DNA of 15,306 nt from the NCBI GenBank assembly GCA_964429485.1, contig CAYSBW010000050.1:1-15306 (forward strand), written 5' to 3'. This document shows, one piece after another, positions 6,509 through 14,726 of the stretch. The position numbers and the translations under genes were made by a program. The DNA comes from JAPLKB01 sp964429485. Lineage in GTDB: Bacteria > Desulfobacterota > Syntrophorhabdia > Syntrophorhabdales > Syntrophorhabdaceae. The notes under the pieces were generated by a model. The model worked only from the letters and a program-made list of their open reading frames with translations. It was not told where the DNA came from and searched no databases. Position 1 is the first letter of the stretch. Each line of letters starts with the position of its first letter.

Positions 6509-7870
6509 GTGAAATTTAATATTGAGACATTTGGTTGTCAGATGAATGAGCATGATTCGGAGAAGATGCAATATCTTCTCCGAAATGCCGGTCATGAATA
6601 TGTGGATAATTTGCATGATGCTGATATTGTTATTGTTAACACATGCTGTGTCAGGCAAAAGGCTGAACAGAAATTCTACAGTCTTATGGGCAGACTGAGA
6701 AGAATCAAGGCTGCGAAAGGAACAATGCTTGGAGTTACCGGGTGTATTGCCCAGATGGAAAAAAATGCCATAGCAGAAAAACTTCCTTTTATAGATTTTT
6801 CTCTTGGACCTTCCAGCATACATAAAATTGAGGAGGCTGTCAGGATAATATCAGCAAAAAGCAGATTCATGGATTTTTCTGAAAACGGTTCGGGCCATTT
6901 CTGTTTTGTCAATCCAGATACTGTTAGTGTGGGAATTAAAAGATTTGTCACTATAATGAAAGGATGCAATAATTTTTGCAGTTACTGCATTGTGCCCTAT
7001 GTCAGAGGCAGAGAGGCAAGCAGGGATAGCTCTGATATACTCAGGGAAATAGAAGATTTTGCAGAAAAGGGCATGAAGGAAGTTACTCTGCTCGGGCAGA
7101 ATGTCAATTCCTATAACATAGGAAGGGATGACATTTCTTTTCCTGTGTTGCTGGAAAAAATAAACATGATTGAGAAGATTGAGAGGATAAGGTTTGTAAC
7201 TTCTCACCCGAAGGATTTATCCGATGAGCTTATTGAATGTTTCGGGAAGCTTGATAAGCTGTGCGAACAGGTACATCTGCCTTTCCAATCAGGTTCAGAC
7301 AGGATATTGAAGTTGATGAACAGGGGTTATACAGCAGGAGAATACAAGGAAAAAATAAGGAAGCTGCGAAATAGATGCAACAATATGGCCATAACAGCGG
7401 ATTGTATTGTCGGTTTCCCGGGCGAGGATGATAAATCATTCGAGGAAACCATGGAATTAATAGAAGATATTGAATTTGACGGTCTCTTTTCCTTTGTCTA
7501 TTCACCAAGGAAATTTACCGTTGCTTCAACTCTTCCCGATGAAGTGCCAGGGGAAATAGCACAAAAAAGACTGAAACTTTTACAGGAATCTCAAAAATCA
7601 ATAACATTGAAAAAAAACAGATCAATGGAAGGTGATTCTGTGGAAGTTCTGGTAGAGGGTTTCAGCAGGAATTCAAGGCAGGATCTTACAGGCAGGACAA
7701 GAACAAACAAAATTGTAAATTTTGCAGGCAATGAGGAAATGATCGGCAAATTGACAGATGTGGAAATTGTTAAAGGCTATGCAAATTCTCTTAAGGGGAA
7801 ACTGAAAGGTGCAGGAGAGGATGATCTGTATCATTTAAATCCTCCTGCTTCTATTTCTGCGGAGGTATAA
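6509..7870 (+). CDS. miaB: tRNA-2-methylthio-N6-dimethylallyladenosine synthase
   Basis: MiaB is a radical-SAM methylthiotransferase that adds a methylthio group to i6A37 of tRNAs reading U-starting codons. The N-terminal domain has TFGCQMNEHDSEKM with cluster ligands C10, C46 and C79. The radical-SAM motif is C153-x3-C157-x2-C160 (KGCNNFCSYC) followed by IVPYVRGREASR, the MiaB form rather than RimO or MtaB. A TRAM RNA-binding domain is at about 375-440. The 453-residue length is typical. The NTCC at 44-47 has an extra Cys where Ser is usual. It starts at GTG 6509; an AAGGAA at 6491-6496 is rather far upstream. Its stop TAA is directly followed by the ATG of the nuclease gene, so the two are translated as a pair. 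Confidence 0.95.
   Translation: MKFNIETFGCQMNEHDSEKMQYLLRNAGHEYVDNLHDADIVIVNTCCVRQKAEQKFYSLMGRLRRIKAAKGTMLGVTGCIAQMEKNAIAEKLPFIDFSLGPSSIHKIEEAVRIISAKSRFMDFSENGSGHFCFVNPDTVSVGIKRFVTIMKGCNNFCSYCIVPYVRGREASRDSSDILREIEDFAEKGMKEVTLLGQNVNSYNIGRDDISFPVLLEKINMIEKIERIRFVTSHPKDLSDELIECFGKLDKLCEQVHLPFQSGSDRILKLMNRGYTAGEYKEKIRKLRNRCNNMAITADCIVGFPGEDDKSFEETMELIEDIEFDGLFSFVYSPRKFTVASTLPDEVPGEIAQKRLKLLQESQKSITLKKNRSMEGDSVEVLVEGFSRNSRQDLTGRTRTNKIVNFAGNEEMIGKLTDVEIVKGYANSLKGKLKGAGEDDLYHLNPPASISAEV
7861..7865 (+). promoter_or_regulatory. Shine-Dalgarno of the bifunctional nuclease gene, inside miaB
   Basis: GGAGG lies within the last miaB codons (Glu-Val) and stands 5 nt before ATG 7871. It fixes the nuclease start and makes its translation depend on ribosomes finishing miaB. 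Confidence 0.7.
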
Positions 7871-8368
7871 ATGCTCAAAGAAATGAAAGTTGCAGGTATT
7901 ACTGTAGATCCCTTTACCAACACGCCGATTGTGCTTCTTAAGGATATGGATGAAAAGGATGTTCTCCCTATATGGATCGGTCTGCTCGAAGCTTCAAGTA
8001 TTGCTACAGCGATGGAGAATATAAACACGCCAAGACCGATGACCCATGACCTTTTAAAAAATATACTGGATGATCTTGGTGTGAAGGTTGTAAAAATCGA
8101 GGTAAATGATCTCAGGGATAATACATATTTTGCACTGTTACATCTTGAAGTTGACAACAAGAGGCTTATTGTTGATTCAAGGCCCAGTGATGCCATAGCA
8201 ATTGCCTTAAGGACAGGGGCGCCCATATTTGTTGAAGAGAATGTTATAAAACAGTCAGCTAAAGTTGATCTTTCCGGGAAAAACGATAAAGTGGTGACTG
8301 ATTCCAGCGAATGGGAAGAAATCCTTGAAAATCTGTCATCTGATGATTTCGGAAAATACAAAATGTGA
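7871..8368 (+). CDS. Bifunctional nuclease family protein (BFN/DUF151)
   Basis: This 165-residue protein has the whole BFN domain at about residues 1-130. Typical landmarks are VLLKDMDEKDVLPIWIGLLEA (21-41; the family's 'P-I-x-I-G-xx-EA' element), ENINTPRPMTHDLL (49-62) and VDSRPSDAIAIALRTGAPIFVEE (97-119). The Thermotoga homologue is a small trimeric or hexameric protein of this fold, and plant members have DNase and RNase activity. Bacterial function is not settled. The remaining 35 residues are acidic and probably flexible. ATG 7871 directly follows the miaB stop with GGAGG 5 nt upstream. The next gene is 91 nt away. The family name is secure; actual nuclease activity here is not shown. 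Confidence 0.92.
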   Translation: MLKEMKVAGITVDPFTNTPIVLLKDMDEKDVLPIWIGLLEASSIATAMENINTPRPMTHDLLKNILDDLGVKVVKIEVNDLRDNTYFALLHLEVDNKRLIVDSRPSDAIAIALRTGAPIFVEENVIKQSAKVDLSGKNDKVVTDSSEWEEILENLSSDDFGKYKM

Positions 8369-8459
8369 AGTTTGTCCGTGTTTTTTCATTTTCATGGGCT
8401 GACTTGATTATCTGTTCTTAAAAATGACGGAAGTCAATATAAGAGAAGACAGGAAATAA

Positions 8460-9110
8460 ATGATAGATTTACATACTCACTCATTGTTAAGTGACGGTGA
8501 ATTATTACCGGCAGAACTTGCCCGAAGAGCAGCTGTGGCAGGTTATAAAACTATAGGTATATCTGACCATGTAGATCATACCAACATAGAATATGTTGTT
8601 AATGCAATATTGAAATTGAGAGAGAAAATTACCTACCAGGAAGGCATAACAATACTTCCCGGTGTGGAAATTACCCATGTACCTGAGAGATTCATCAAAG
8701 ACATTATCTGCCTTGCCAGGAAACTTGGAATACTATATGTTGTTGTTCACGGAGAAACAATTGCAGAACCCGTGGAAGAGGGTACAAACAGGGCGGCCAT
8801 TGAAGGCGGTGCGGATATAATAGCGCATCCCGGAATTATTAAGGAAGAAGATGCAATCCTTGCCAAAGAAAGGGGTGTTTGTCTCGAAATTACCAGTAGA
8901 AAAGGGCATTCCCTTACAAATGGCCATGTAGGCAAAATAGCAAAAAAAACAGGCGCAAAACTTGTTTTCAATACTGATTCCCATACTTATTCTGATCTGA
9001 TAACTGAGTATGATGCAAAAAGAATAGTGAAAGGCGCCGGGCTTTCTGAAGAGGATTTTTATATAATGCAAAATAATGCGGATGAGATAGCAAAAAGGGT
9101 GATACGATAG
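8460..9110 (+). CDS. PHP domain phosphoesterase (histidinol-phosphatase-like)
   Basis: The 216 residues form one PHP domain with its metal-binding set visible: H5-x-H7 (DLHTHS), D12, H37 (SDHVDH), E70 (PGVEIT), H98 (VVHGE), H123 (AHPG), and D173/H175 (NTDSH). PHP proteins hydrolyse phosphoesters with a trinuclear metal centre; members include HisK-type histidinol phosphatases and DNA polymerase-associated domains. Sitting immediately before hisC, which makes histidinol phosphate, it is a good candidate for the next-step phosphatase, though HisK proteins are usually longer (about 260-280 aa) and this one may be a general phosphoesterase. The start is supported by AGGA 5 nt before ATG 8460. The 79-nt gap to hisC holds no clear signal besides the hisC ribosome site. 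Confidence 0.88.
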   Translation: MIDLHTHSLLSDGELLPAELARRAAVAGYKTIGISDHVDHTNIEYVVNAILKLREKITYQEGITILPGVEITHVPERFIKDIICLARKLGILYVVVHGETIAEPVEEGTNRAAIEGGADIIAHPGIIKEEDAILAKERGVCLEITSRKGHSLTNGHVGKIAKKTGAKLVFNTDSHTYSDLITEYDAKRIVKGAGLSEEDFYIMQNNADEIAKRVIR

Positions 9111-9189
9111 TGAAAAGACGGGGTCAAAGGCAGAATGAAGGGGTTATCAGTTATTTGTGAGCTAAAATACGGGAAGGGGATAAGTAAAA

Positions 9190-10257
9190 ATGAAAATTAC
9201 AATTGATAAAGACATACAGGAGATACCCTTTTATCCGAGAGCTGCAAAATATGGACTGGATGAGAACTGGGTAAGGCTTGCTTCGAATGAAAATCCCTTG
9301 CCACCATCAAAAAAGGTTATTTCCAGCATGGTAAAAGCTCTTTCTTCAATAAACAGATATCCTGGAAATGAACTTGAATTAAAAGCTTCAATTTCAACTA
9401 AATATAATGTCAAAACAGATCAGGTTGTCCTTGGTGATGGTTCTGATGAGCTTATAGAGCTTGCATTAAAGGCGATGAAACACGAAGAAAGAAAAGGAGT
9501 TATCATATCAGAACCTTCATTTGCATTTTACGCAATTGCCTCAAAGATATACGGGTATGAAACATTCAGGGTTCCTGTTGTTGATATGAAAGTCAGCCTT
9601 GACAACATAATGGCTGCAATCGATAGCAGAACAAGGGTCATATTCTTGAACAACCCACTGAATCCTACAGGTACGATTTTCGAGGATGATGTATTCAAAA
9701 ACTTTTTGCAGACATTACCGCCAGAGATACTTGTCGTAGTCGATGAGGCCTATGCAGAATATTCCGAAAACAGGGCTTTTCCTGATTCTTTTAAATATAT
9801 CAATGATTATCCGGTCCTTGTTTTAAGGACATTTTCAAAGGCCTATGCCCTTGCAGGTATAAGAATAGGTTACGGAATTGGTGAAGCATCGCTGGTATCC
9901 TTTCTTGAAAGAACGCGGCAACCTTTTAGTATCAATGCTGTAGCTCTTGCAGGCGCAAAGGCTGCCATAGAGGATACTGCCTGTATGGAAAGGGTTCTGG
10001 AAAATAACAGAAAGGGTAAACAATTTTTTTATAGTGCCTTCAAAAAATTATCTGTAAAATATGTCCCGACTGAGTCTAATTTCATACTTTTCAAATATGG
10101 TGAAGATGCTGAAGATTTAATAAAAAGACTTATTGAAGTAAAGATTCTTGTAAGATGGATGGGCCCTTACGGTCTGCCCGATTATATAAGAGTTTCAATA
10201 GGAACAGAGGAGGAAAACAGAAAATTTATTGAAGCTCTTGTTGAAATGTTATCATAA
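9190..10257 (+). CDS. hisC: Histidinol-phosphate aminotransferase
   Basis: HisC is a PLP enzyme of fold type I that converts imidazole-acetol phosphate and glutamate to histidinol phosphate and 2-oxoglutarate. At 355 residues it is standard length. The pattern is clear: RLASNENPLPPS (29-40), GDGSDELIEL (82-91), NNPLNPTG (154-161), VVDEAYAEY (183-191) with the cofactor-binding D185, the Schiff-base Lys217 in RTFSKAYALAGIRIGYG, and IRVSIGTEEEN near the C-terminus carrying the substrate-carboxylate Arg. Some HisC relatives accept aromatic or other amino acids, so exact specificity rests on the neighbouring PHP gene. ATG 9190 follows GGAAGGGGA (9172-9180) at 9 nt. No other his genes are in the window. 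cmk follows 88 nt later, an order known from Desulfobacterota such as Geobacter. Confidence 0.92.
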   Translation: MKITIDKDIQEIPFYPRAAKYGLDENWVRLASNENPLPPSKKVISSMVKALSSINRYPGNELELKASISTKYNVKTDQVVLGDGSDELIELALKAMKHEERKGVIISEPSFAFYAIASKIYGYETFRVPVVDMKVSLDNIMAAIDSRTRVIFLNNPLNPTGTIFEDDVFKNFLQTLPPEILVVVDEAYAEYSENRAFPDSFKYINDYPVLVLRTFSKAYALAGIRIGYGIGEASLVSFLERTRQPFSINAVALAGAKAAIEDTACMERVLENNRKGKQFFYSAFKKLSVKYVPTESNFILFKYGEDAEDLIKRLIEVKILVRWMGPYGLPDYIRVSIGTEEENRKFIEALVEMLS

Positions 10258-10345
10258 AATCAACAGATGCAGCTTTTGGAATATCCTGTTTCGAAAACAC
10301 ATTTACAGAAAAAAATAAAAAAACAGCAGCGGGGTATGGTAGTTA

Positions 10346-11026
10346 ATGAAAAAGGCTTTTATTATTACAATTGATGGTCCAAGTGGCGCTGGAAAAAGTA
10401 CAGTTGCCAGAATGGTTGCACATAGGTTAGGGTACAGCTATATTGATACAGGAGCCATGTACCGTGGTGTGGCCCATGCCTTTAAAACACTTTCTGTTGC
10501 CTTCAATGAGCAGCCAGATAATATAAATTTGGAACAGTTCCTCAGAGACCTTAATATAAAATTTGATTTTGGAGATAATGCAAAAGTTTTTCTGAATGGG
10601 GAGGATATTTCTGAAAAAATTCGTGATCCCGAAATTTCTCTTTTTGCCTCAAAGTTTTCCCAGGAGCAAAGTGTCAGGGAATATCTTACTTTCAAACAGA
10701 GGGAGGCAGGCAGGAACGGTGGTGTTGTCCTTGAAGGCAGAGATACGGGAAGTGTAGTTTTTCCTGATGCTCATTTCAAGTTTTATCTTGATGCCTGCCA
10801 GGACGAAAGAGCAAAAAGAAGACATCTCGAGTTATCCCTGAAGGGAATCCAAGTTTCACAGTCTGTTGTAAAGGAAGAAATGTATAATAGAGACAGAAAC
10901 GATTCTGAAAGGGAACTGGCCCCCCTTGTTGTGCCTGAGAATGCTGTCTACATTGATACATCCGGTCTGGATGTTCAGCGAGTTGTTGAAAGTATATTGA
11001 ATATTGTACTTGGATCGGAGGTTTGA
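10346..11026 (+). CDS. cmk: Cytidylate kinase
   Basis: Cmk phosphorylates CMP and dCMP with ATP. The P-loop is G11-PSGAGK-S18 in ITIDGPSGAGKST. The CMP-binding segment IDTGAMYRGVA (33-43) and GRDTGSVVFP (about 130-140), followed by the lid and DACQDERAKRR, are those of bacterial Cmk. At 226 residues it is the usual length. The ribosome site before ATG 10346 is weak (GGGG at 10331-10334). The final TGA overlaps the ATG of ispH by one base, so the pair is translationally coupled. Sitting between hisC and ispH-rpsA, it is in the arrangement common among Desulfobacterota and Firmicutes. Confidence 0.95.
   Translation: MKKAFIITIDGPSGAGKSTVARMVAHRLGYSYIDTGAMYRGVAHAFKTLSVAFNEQPDNINLEQFLRDLNIKFDFGDNAKVFLNGEDISEKIRDPEISLFASKFSQEQSVREYLTFKQREAGRNGGVVLEGRDTGSVVFPDAHFKFYLDACQDERAKRRHLELSLKGIQVSQSVVKEEMYNRDRNDSERELAPLVVPENAVYIDTSGLDVQRVVESILNIVLGSEV
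11017..11021 (+). promoter_or_regulatory. Shine-Dalgarno that decides the ispH start
   Basis: GGAGG in the last codons of cmk is 4 nt from ATG 11026 but only 1 nt from the in-frame TTG 11023. The ATG is therefore the workable start, giving a TGATG stop-start overlap with cmk. Confidence 0.65.
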
Positions 11027-11847
11027 TGGAGGTTTTGAAAACAGAACACCCTGGTTTTTGTTTCGGGGTACGCAGGGCGATAAACATGGTTCTGGAAGCA
11101 AGAGAAAAAACCGAAGGAAATATATTTACTTTAGGTCCGATTATCCATAATCCACAGATGGTTGAAGAGCTAAGACGCAGAGGCATTATACCGGTTGATG
11201 ATGTTCACGGGATAAAGGATGGAACCATTGTATTCCGCACCCACGGAATATGCGAAGAAGAAGAGGAGGATATCAAGCTAAAGGGCCTTAATTCCATTGA
11301 TGCAACCTGCCCGTTTGTAAGAAGAGTGCGGAAAAAAGCTAAATTCCTGCAAAAAAACGGCTATAAGGTCGTAATCGTAGGGGATAAAAACCACCCTGAG
11401 GTTAAAAGTGTGTTGAGTTATTTGCACAATGATGGTATTGTATTGCAAAAACCGACCCCTGTAATAGCAAAAAAGGTTGGAGTTGTAAGTCAGACAACGC
11501 AGGACAAAGAAACCTTTTTTAATATAATTTGCGGGCTTGCAGAGGGAGCTGAAGAATTGAGGATTTATAATACTATTTGTGAGAGCACCTGGATCAGACA
11601 GAATGAAGTTGCTCTCCTTGCGTCGAAAGTCGATGCTGTATTAATAGCAGGTGGAAAGAACAGCTCAAACACAACAAAACTTTACAATATTGCAAAGAAT
11701 ATACAATCTCGCACGTACCACATAGAGACAGAAGATGACATAAACCCTGAATGGTTTTCAGGATTGAAAAGTGTTGGAATAACAGGGGGCGCATCAACCC
11801 CTGATGATATATTGAACAATGTGGAAAGGTATGTAAAAAATCTTTAG
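11026..11847 (+). CDS. ispH: 4-hydroxy-3-methylbut-2-enyl diphosphate reductase
   Basis: IspH (LytB) carries out the last step of the MEP isoprenoid pathway, reducing HMBPP to IPP and DMAPP with a [4Fe-4S] cluster. With the ATG at 11026 the protein has 273 residues. Cluster cysteines are C12 (GFCFGV), C95 (DATCPFV) and C185 (NTIC). Substrate-binding histidines are H41 (IIHN), H73 (RTHG) and H123 (NHPEV, with the proton-relay Glu next to it). SQTTQ (155-159) and GGKNSSNT follow as expected. NTICESTWIRQ replaces the more usual NTICDATRxRQ, a small deviation after the third Cys. In some Firmicutes ispH is fused in frame to the S1 gene that follows; here they are separate, 8 nt apart. Confidence 0.95.
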   Translation: MEVLKTEHPGFCFGVRRAINMVLEAREKTEGNIFTLGPIIHNPQMVEELRRRGIIPVDDVHGIKDGTIVFRTHGICEEEEEDIKLKGLNSIDATCPFVRRVRKKAKFLQKNGYKVVIVGDKNHPEVKSVLSYLHNDGIVLQKPTPVIAKKVGVVSQTTQDKETFFNIICGLAEGAEELRIYNTICESTWIRQNEVALLASKVDAVLIAGGKNSSNTTKLYNIAKNIQSRTYHIETEDDINPEWFSGLKSVGITGGASTPDDILNNVERYVKNL

Positions 11848-11855
11848 GGGGAATC

Positions 11856-13574
11856 ATGGTTGAGACCGTCGATACCGTAGCACAAAAAGAAAAAACAGAA
11901 GAAGAAATGAGGGAGCTCTATGAGAACTCAATGAAAACCTTGCAGGATAACAATATCCTTAAAGGTAAAATCATTAATATAAATGGCGATTCAGCGATCG
12001 TGGATGTTGGTTTGAAATCTGAAGGCAAGGTATCCATACAGGAATTTACTGACAAATCCGGAGAACAGAAAGTCAACATAGGCGATGAAGTTGAAGTGAT
12101 GATAGTTGGCCGGGAGATGGGTTTTGGTTTGCTTCTGCTTTCAAAGCGTAAAGTCGACATGATAAGGATATGGGAAAGGATAAATGCAGCAGTCGAAGAT
12201 GGAACTCCCATGGAAGGTGATATTATAACTGAAGTCAAGGGCGGTTTTTTAGTGGATATCGGAAGTGGTATAAGTGCTTTTCTTCCTATATCCCAGGTTG
12301 ACATCAAACCTGTAAAAAATCCTTCTTCTTTTGTTGGCAGACACCTCAAATTCAAGATTCTCAAGGTCAACCAGCGAAAAGAAAATGTAATTATTTCAAG
12401 ACGAATATTTATGGAAGAGGAGAGGGACAGGAAAAGAAAAGAATTCTGGAAAAACGTTAAAATCGAGCAGGTTGTCTACGGGATTGTAAGAAACATAACT
12501 GATTATGGCGCTTTCATAGATCTTGGCGGTGTTGATGGACTTCTTTATTTAAACGAGATTACATGGGGTAGGATAACCCATCCCAAGGAATATCTTCGAG
12601 TCGGTGATGAAATAAAAGTAAAAGTGATAGATGTAGATGTTGAAAAGGAAAGGGTTTCTGTAAGTATTAAGCAGTTGAAGTCGGACCCCTGGCTTAATAT
12701 TGAGGAAAGATACAGTCCTGGAACAAAAGTCAGAGGTAAGGTTGCAGGTATTGTTGATTATGGTGTTTTTGTCGAACTTGAACAGGGTGTTGAAGGCCTT
12801 CTTCATGTGAGTGAGATGAGCTGGGATAAAAGATTCAAAAACCCTAACAAAATTGTTAAGAAAGGTGATTGGCTCGATCTTGTAATTCTTGATGTTGACA
12901 AGGAAAAAAATAGAGTTTCTCTGGGATTGAAACAGTTACTGGCTGATCCATGGGAGGAGCTTGTTACACAGTATCCCGCCGGTTCCATAATAAAGGGAAG
13001 GATAAAAAATATAACTGATTTCGGTATGTTTGTGGGAATAGGCAATGGAATAGACGGTTTAGTGCATATGTCGGAAGTATCATGGTCGAGAAGGAAGAAA
13101 ATTGTGACGGAAAACTTCAAAAAAGGCGCCATGGTTGATGCGCTTGTAATCAATGTCGATAAGGAACAGAAGAAGTTTTCTCTCAGCCTGAAGCAATTAA
13201 AGGAAAACCCGTGGAAAGGCATACAATCCCGATATCAAACAGGAGAAATTGTTGAAGGTTATGTGACAAGCATAACAGACTTCGGTGTTTTTGTTGAAAT
13301 TGAAGAAGGAATAGAGGGGCTTATACATCTGTCCGAGATTGATGAGGCAAAGGGAAAACATCCATCAGAAATATTCAATATTGATGATAAGGTAAAGGCA
13401 ATTATTCTGAATATTGATGCAAAGGATAAGAGAATAGGGTTGAGCATCAAGGCGATAAAAAAAATTGAGGAAAAGAAGGATATAGAAACCTTCAAAAAAG
13501 AAGATAGTTTTTTCTCAACATTAGGAGATATTCTTGAACCTGCAATAAACAAGGAAAAGAATGATATTTCCTGA
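11856..13574 (+). CDS. rpsA: 30S ribosomal protein S1, six S1 domains
   Basis: S1 brings mRNA to the 30S subunit and melts structured leaders. Six S1 (OB-fold) repeats can be laid out at about 34-99, 118-183, 205-273, 290-359, 377-446 and 464-534. Repeats 3-6 carry the canonical ITDYGAFIDLGGVDGLLY or ITDFGVFVEIEEGIEGLIHLSE pattern, while repeats 1-2 are divergent, as in the ribosome- and S2-binding half of E. coli S1. The 572-residue length matches the proteobacterial six-domain form. A charged linker (186-200, EEERDRKRKEF) separates repeats 2 and 3. ATG 11856 follows AGGGGG at 11846-11851. It sits 8 nt after ispH and 17 nt before the Trm112-like gene. Confidence 0.96.
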   Translation: MVETVDTVAQKEKTEEEMRELYENSMKTLQDNNILKGKIININGDSAIVDVGLKSEGKVSIQEFTDKSGEQKVNIGDEVEVMIVGREMGFGLLLLSKRKVDMIRIWERINAAVEDGTPMEGDIITEVKGGFLVDIGSGISAFLPISQVDIKPVKNPSSFVGRHLKFKILKVNQRKENVIISRRIFMEEERDRKRKEFWKNVKIEQVVYGIVRNITDYGAFIDLGGVDGLLYLNEITWGRITHPKEYLRVGDEIKVKVIDVDVEKERVSVSIKQLKSDPWLNIEERYSPGTKVRGKVAGIVDYGVFVELEQGVEGLLHVSEMSWDKRFKNPNKIVKKGDWLDLVILDVDKEKNRVSLGLKQLLADPWEELVTQYPAGSIIKGRIKNITDFGMFVGIGNGIDGLVHMSEVSWSRRKKIVTENFKKGAMVDALVINVDKEQKKFSLSLKQLKENPWKGIQSRYQTGEIVEGYVTSITDFGVFVEIEEGIEGLIHLSEIDEAKGKHPSEIFNIDDKVKAIILNIDAKDKRIGLSIKAIKKIEEKKDIETFKKEDSFFSTLGDILEPAINKEKNDIS

Positions 13575-13591
13575 AAAGGTCCGGAGACGGA

Positions 13592-13765
13592 ATGCCACTT
13601 AATAAAGAACTTCTTGAAATACTTTGTTGTCCCAAATGCAAAGGAGACATAAGACTGAACGAGAACGAAGATGGTCTTATCTGCGATGTATGCAGGCTTA
13701 TGTATCCTGTTAAGGATGATATACCGATAATGCTTGTTGATGAAGCCATAAAAATAAATTCTTAA
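13592..13765 (+). CDS. Trm112/YcaR-like small zinc-ribbon protein (57 aa)
   Basis: This short gene (ATG 13592 to TAA 13763-13765) encodes a 57-residue protein with the Trm112/UPF0434 layout: LLEILCCPKCKGDI at the N-terminus, ICDVCRLMYPVKDDIPIML in the second half. The two pairs C13-x2-C16 and C31-x2-C34 would hold one zinc; the adjacent C12 is extra. In eukaryotes and archaea Trm112 activates methyltransferases; the bacterial YcaR-type role is unclear, but in E. coli ycaR lies between lpxK and kdsB among lipid A/KDO genes. Here too it sits directly before a lipid A acyltransferase-type gene. GGAG at 13583-13586, 5 nt before the ATG, supports the start. It is 17 nt from the rpsA stop. Confidence 0.85.
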   Translation: MPLNKELLEILCCPKCKGDIRLNENEDGLICDVCRLMYPVKDDIPIMLVDEAIKINS

Positions 13766-13776
13766 TAAAAATTCAT

Positions 13777-14706
13777 TTGTTTATAGATTTCCTACTCATA
13801 TCAATTGTTAAAATCTTCCAACAAATTATACGTATTCTACCAGAATATTTAAAACAGGGAACAGGCGAGTTTATTGGCAAAGCAGCCTATTTTATTTTAA
13901 GAGGCAGAAGAAAAATTGCCCTGTCAAATATAAAGAGAGTCTTCAAAAATCTGGATGATAAAAAAATAGAAGGTATTGCTAAAGGATTTTTCAAAAAAAT
14001 GGGTGTCAATCTTATTGAGATGCTTGCTATACCTTATATTCCGAAGAGCGAGTACAGTGACAGATTTACAGTTCAAAATCGCCATTATATCGACAATGCC
14101 CTGAAACTGAACAAGGGAGCATTGGTGCTTATATTCCATTATACAAACTGGGAGATCATGGGTGTTGCCTCCTATTCTCTTGCAAACGACATAGTTGTTC
14201 TTGCCCGCCCTCTGAAAAAACATAAGTATATCAATAACTTTCTTAACAAAATCAGAAATGCGACAGGTCTTCAAATAATACCCAATGCTGATACGGCAAA
14301 AGAAGTGATGAGACATTTAAAGGCAAACAAAATAATCGGCATTCTGGCAGACCAGAGAGAAAAACGTTCCCGGGGTGTTTTTGTTGAACTTTTTGGTGAA
14401 AAAGTTCCTACGTCAAAGGGCATCACAGCCATAGGGATGAAAACAGGCGCTCCAGTGATTCCCATGTATTTTGAGAGGCAAGGATTTTTGAGGTACAGGA
14501 TTGTCTGGAATGAACCTCTTGACATGGAGAGAAATGGAAATATAGAAGAGTTGATTTATCGGAATACGAGAAAGATCAATGCCTTTTTAGAAAAAATAAT
14601 CCTAAGGAATCCTGATGAATGGTTCTGGGTTCATAGAAGGTGGGGTAGAAAAAACAGGCGGAGAAAAGAGAAGACAAAAATCAAAATCACTCAACAAATC
14701 AACTAA
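13777..14706 (+). CDS. Lipid A late acyltransferase family protein (LpxL/HtrB-like)
   Basis: This 309-residue membrane-bound acyltransferase belongs to the LABLAT family, which transfers acyl chains from acyl-ACP to KDO-lipid IVA or related lipids at the inner membrane. The catalytic H-x4-E is H121-E126 in IFHYTNWEIMG. The conserved block LADQREKRSRGVFVELFGE (about 195-213) and TSKG follow, with the late PEEWFW-like element NPDEWFWVHRRWG near the C-terminus. An N-terminal hydrophobic helix (3-20) anchors it. The end is strongly basic (RKNRRRKEK). TTG 13777 is the only common start codon before the conserved region in this frame, and no clear Shine-Dalgarno precedes it; coupling to the Trm112-like gene, 11 nt upstream, is possible. 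Acyl chain and order of action cannot be told. Confidence 0.9.
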   Translation: MFIDFLLISIVKIFQQIIRILPEYLKQGTGEFIGKAAYFILRGRRKIALSNIKRVFKNLDDKKIEGIAKGFFKKMGVNLIEMLAIPYIPKSEYSDRFTVQNRHYIDNALKLNKGALVLIFHYTNWEIMGVASYSLANDIVVLARPLKKHKYINNFLNKIRNATGLQIIPNADTAKEVMRHLKANKIIGILADQREKRSRGVFVELFGEKVPTSKGITAIGMKTGAPVIPMYFERQGFLRYRIVWNEPLDMERNGNIEELIYRNTRKINAFLEKIILRNPDEWFWVHRRWGRKNRRRKEKTKIKITQQIN

Positions 14707-14726
14707 GTCAAAGAAATGTTTTTTTC

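Noticed and set aside
7831..8361. Minus-strand 176-aa frame opposite the bifunctional nuclease
   Set aside because: It fully overlaps a gene with a recognised domain, is Ser/Phe-rich in the manner of antisense frames, and has no recognisable domain.
10776..11186. Minus-strand 136-aa frame across the cmk/ispH junction
   Set aside because: Both strands cannot be explained by it; cmk and ispH have complete motifs, and this frame has none.
11918..12370. Minus-strand 150-aa frame opposite the first S1 domains
   Set aside because: Antisense composition over a well-defined ribosomal protein gene; no independent support.
14272..14525. Minus-strand 84-aa frame within the acyltransferase gene
   Set aside because: Shadow of the conserved LADQREKRS block on the other strand; no independent evidence.
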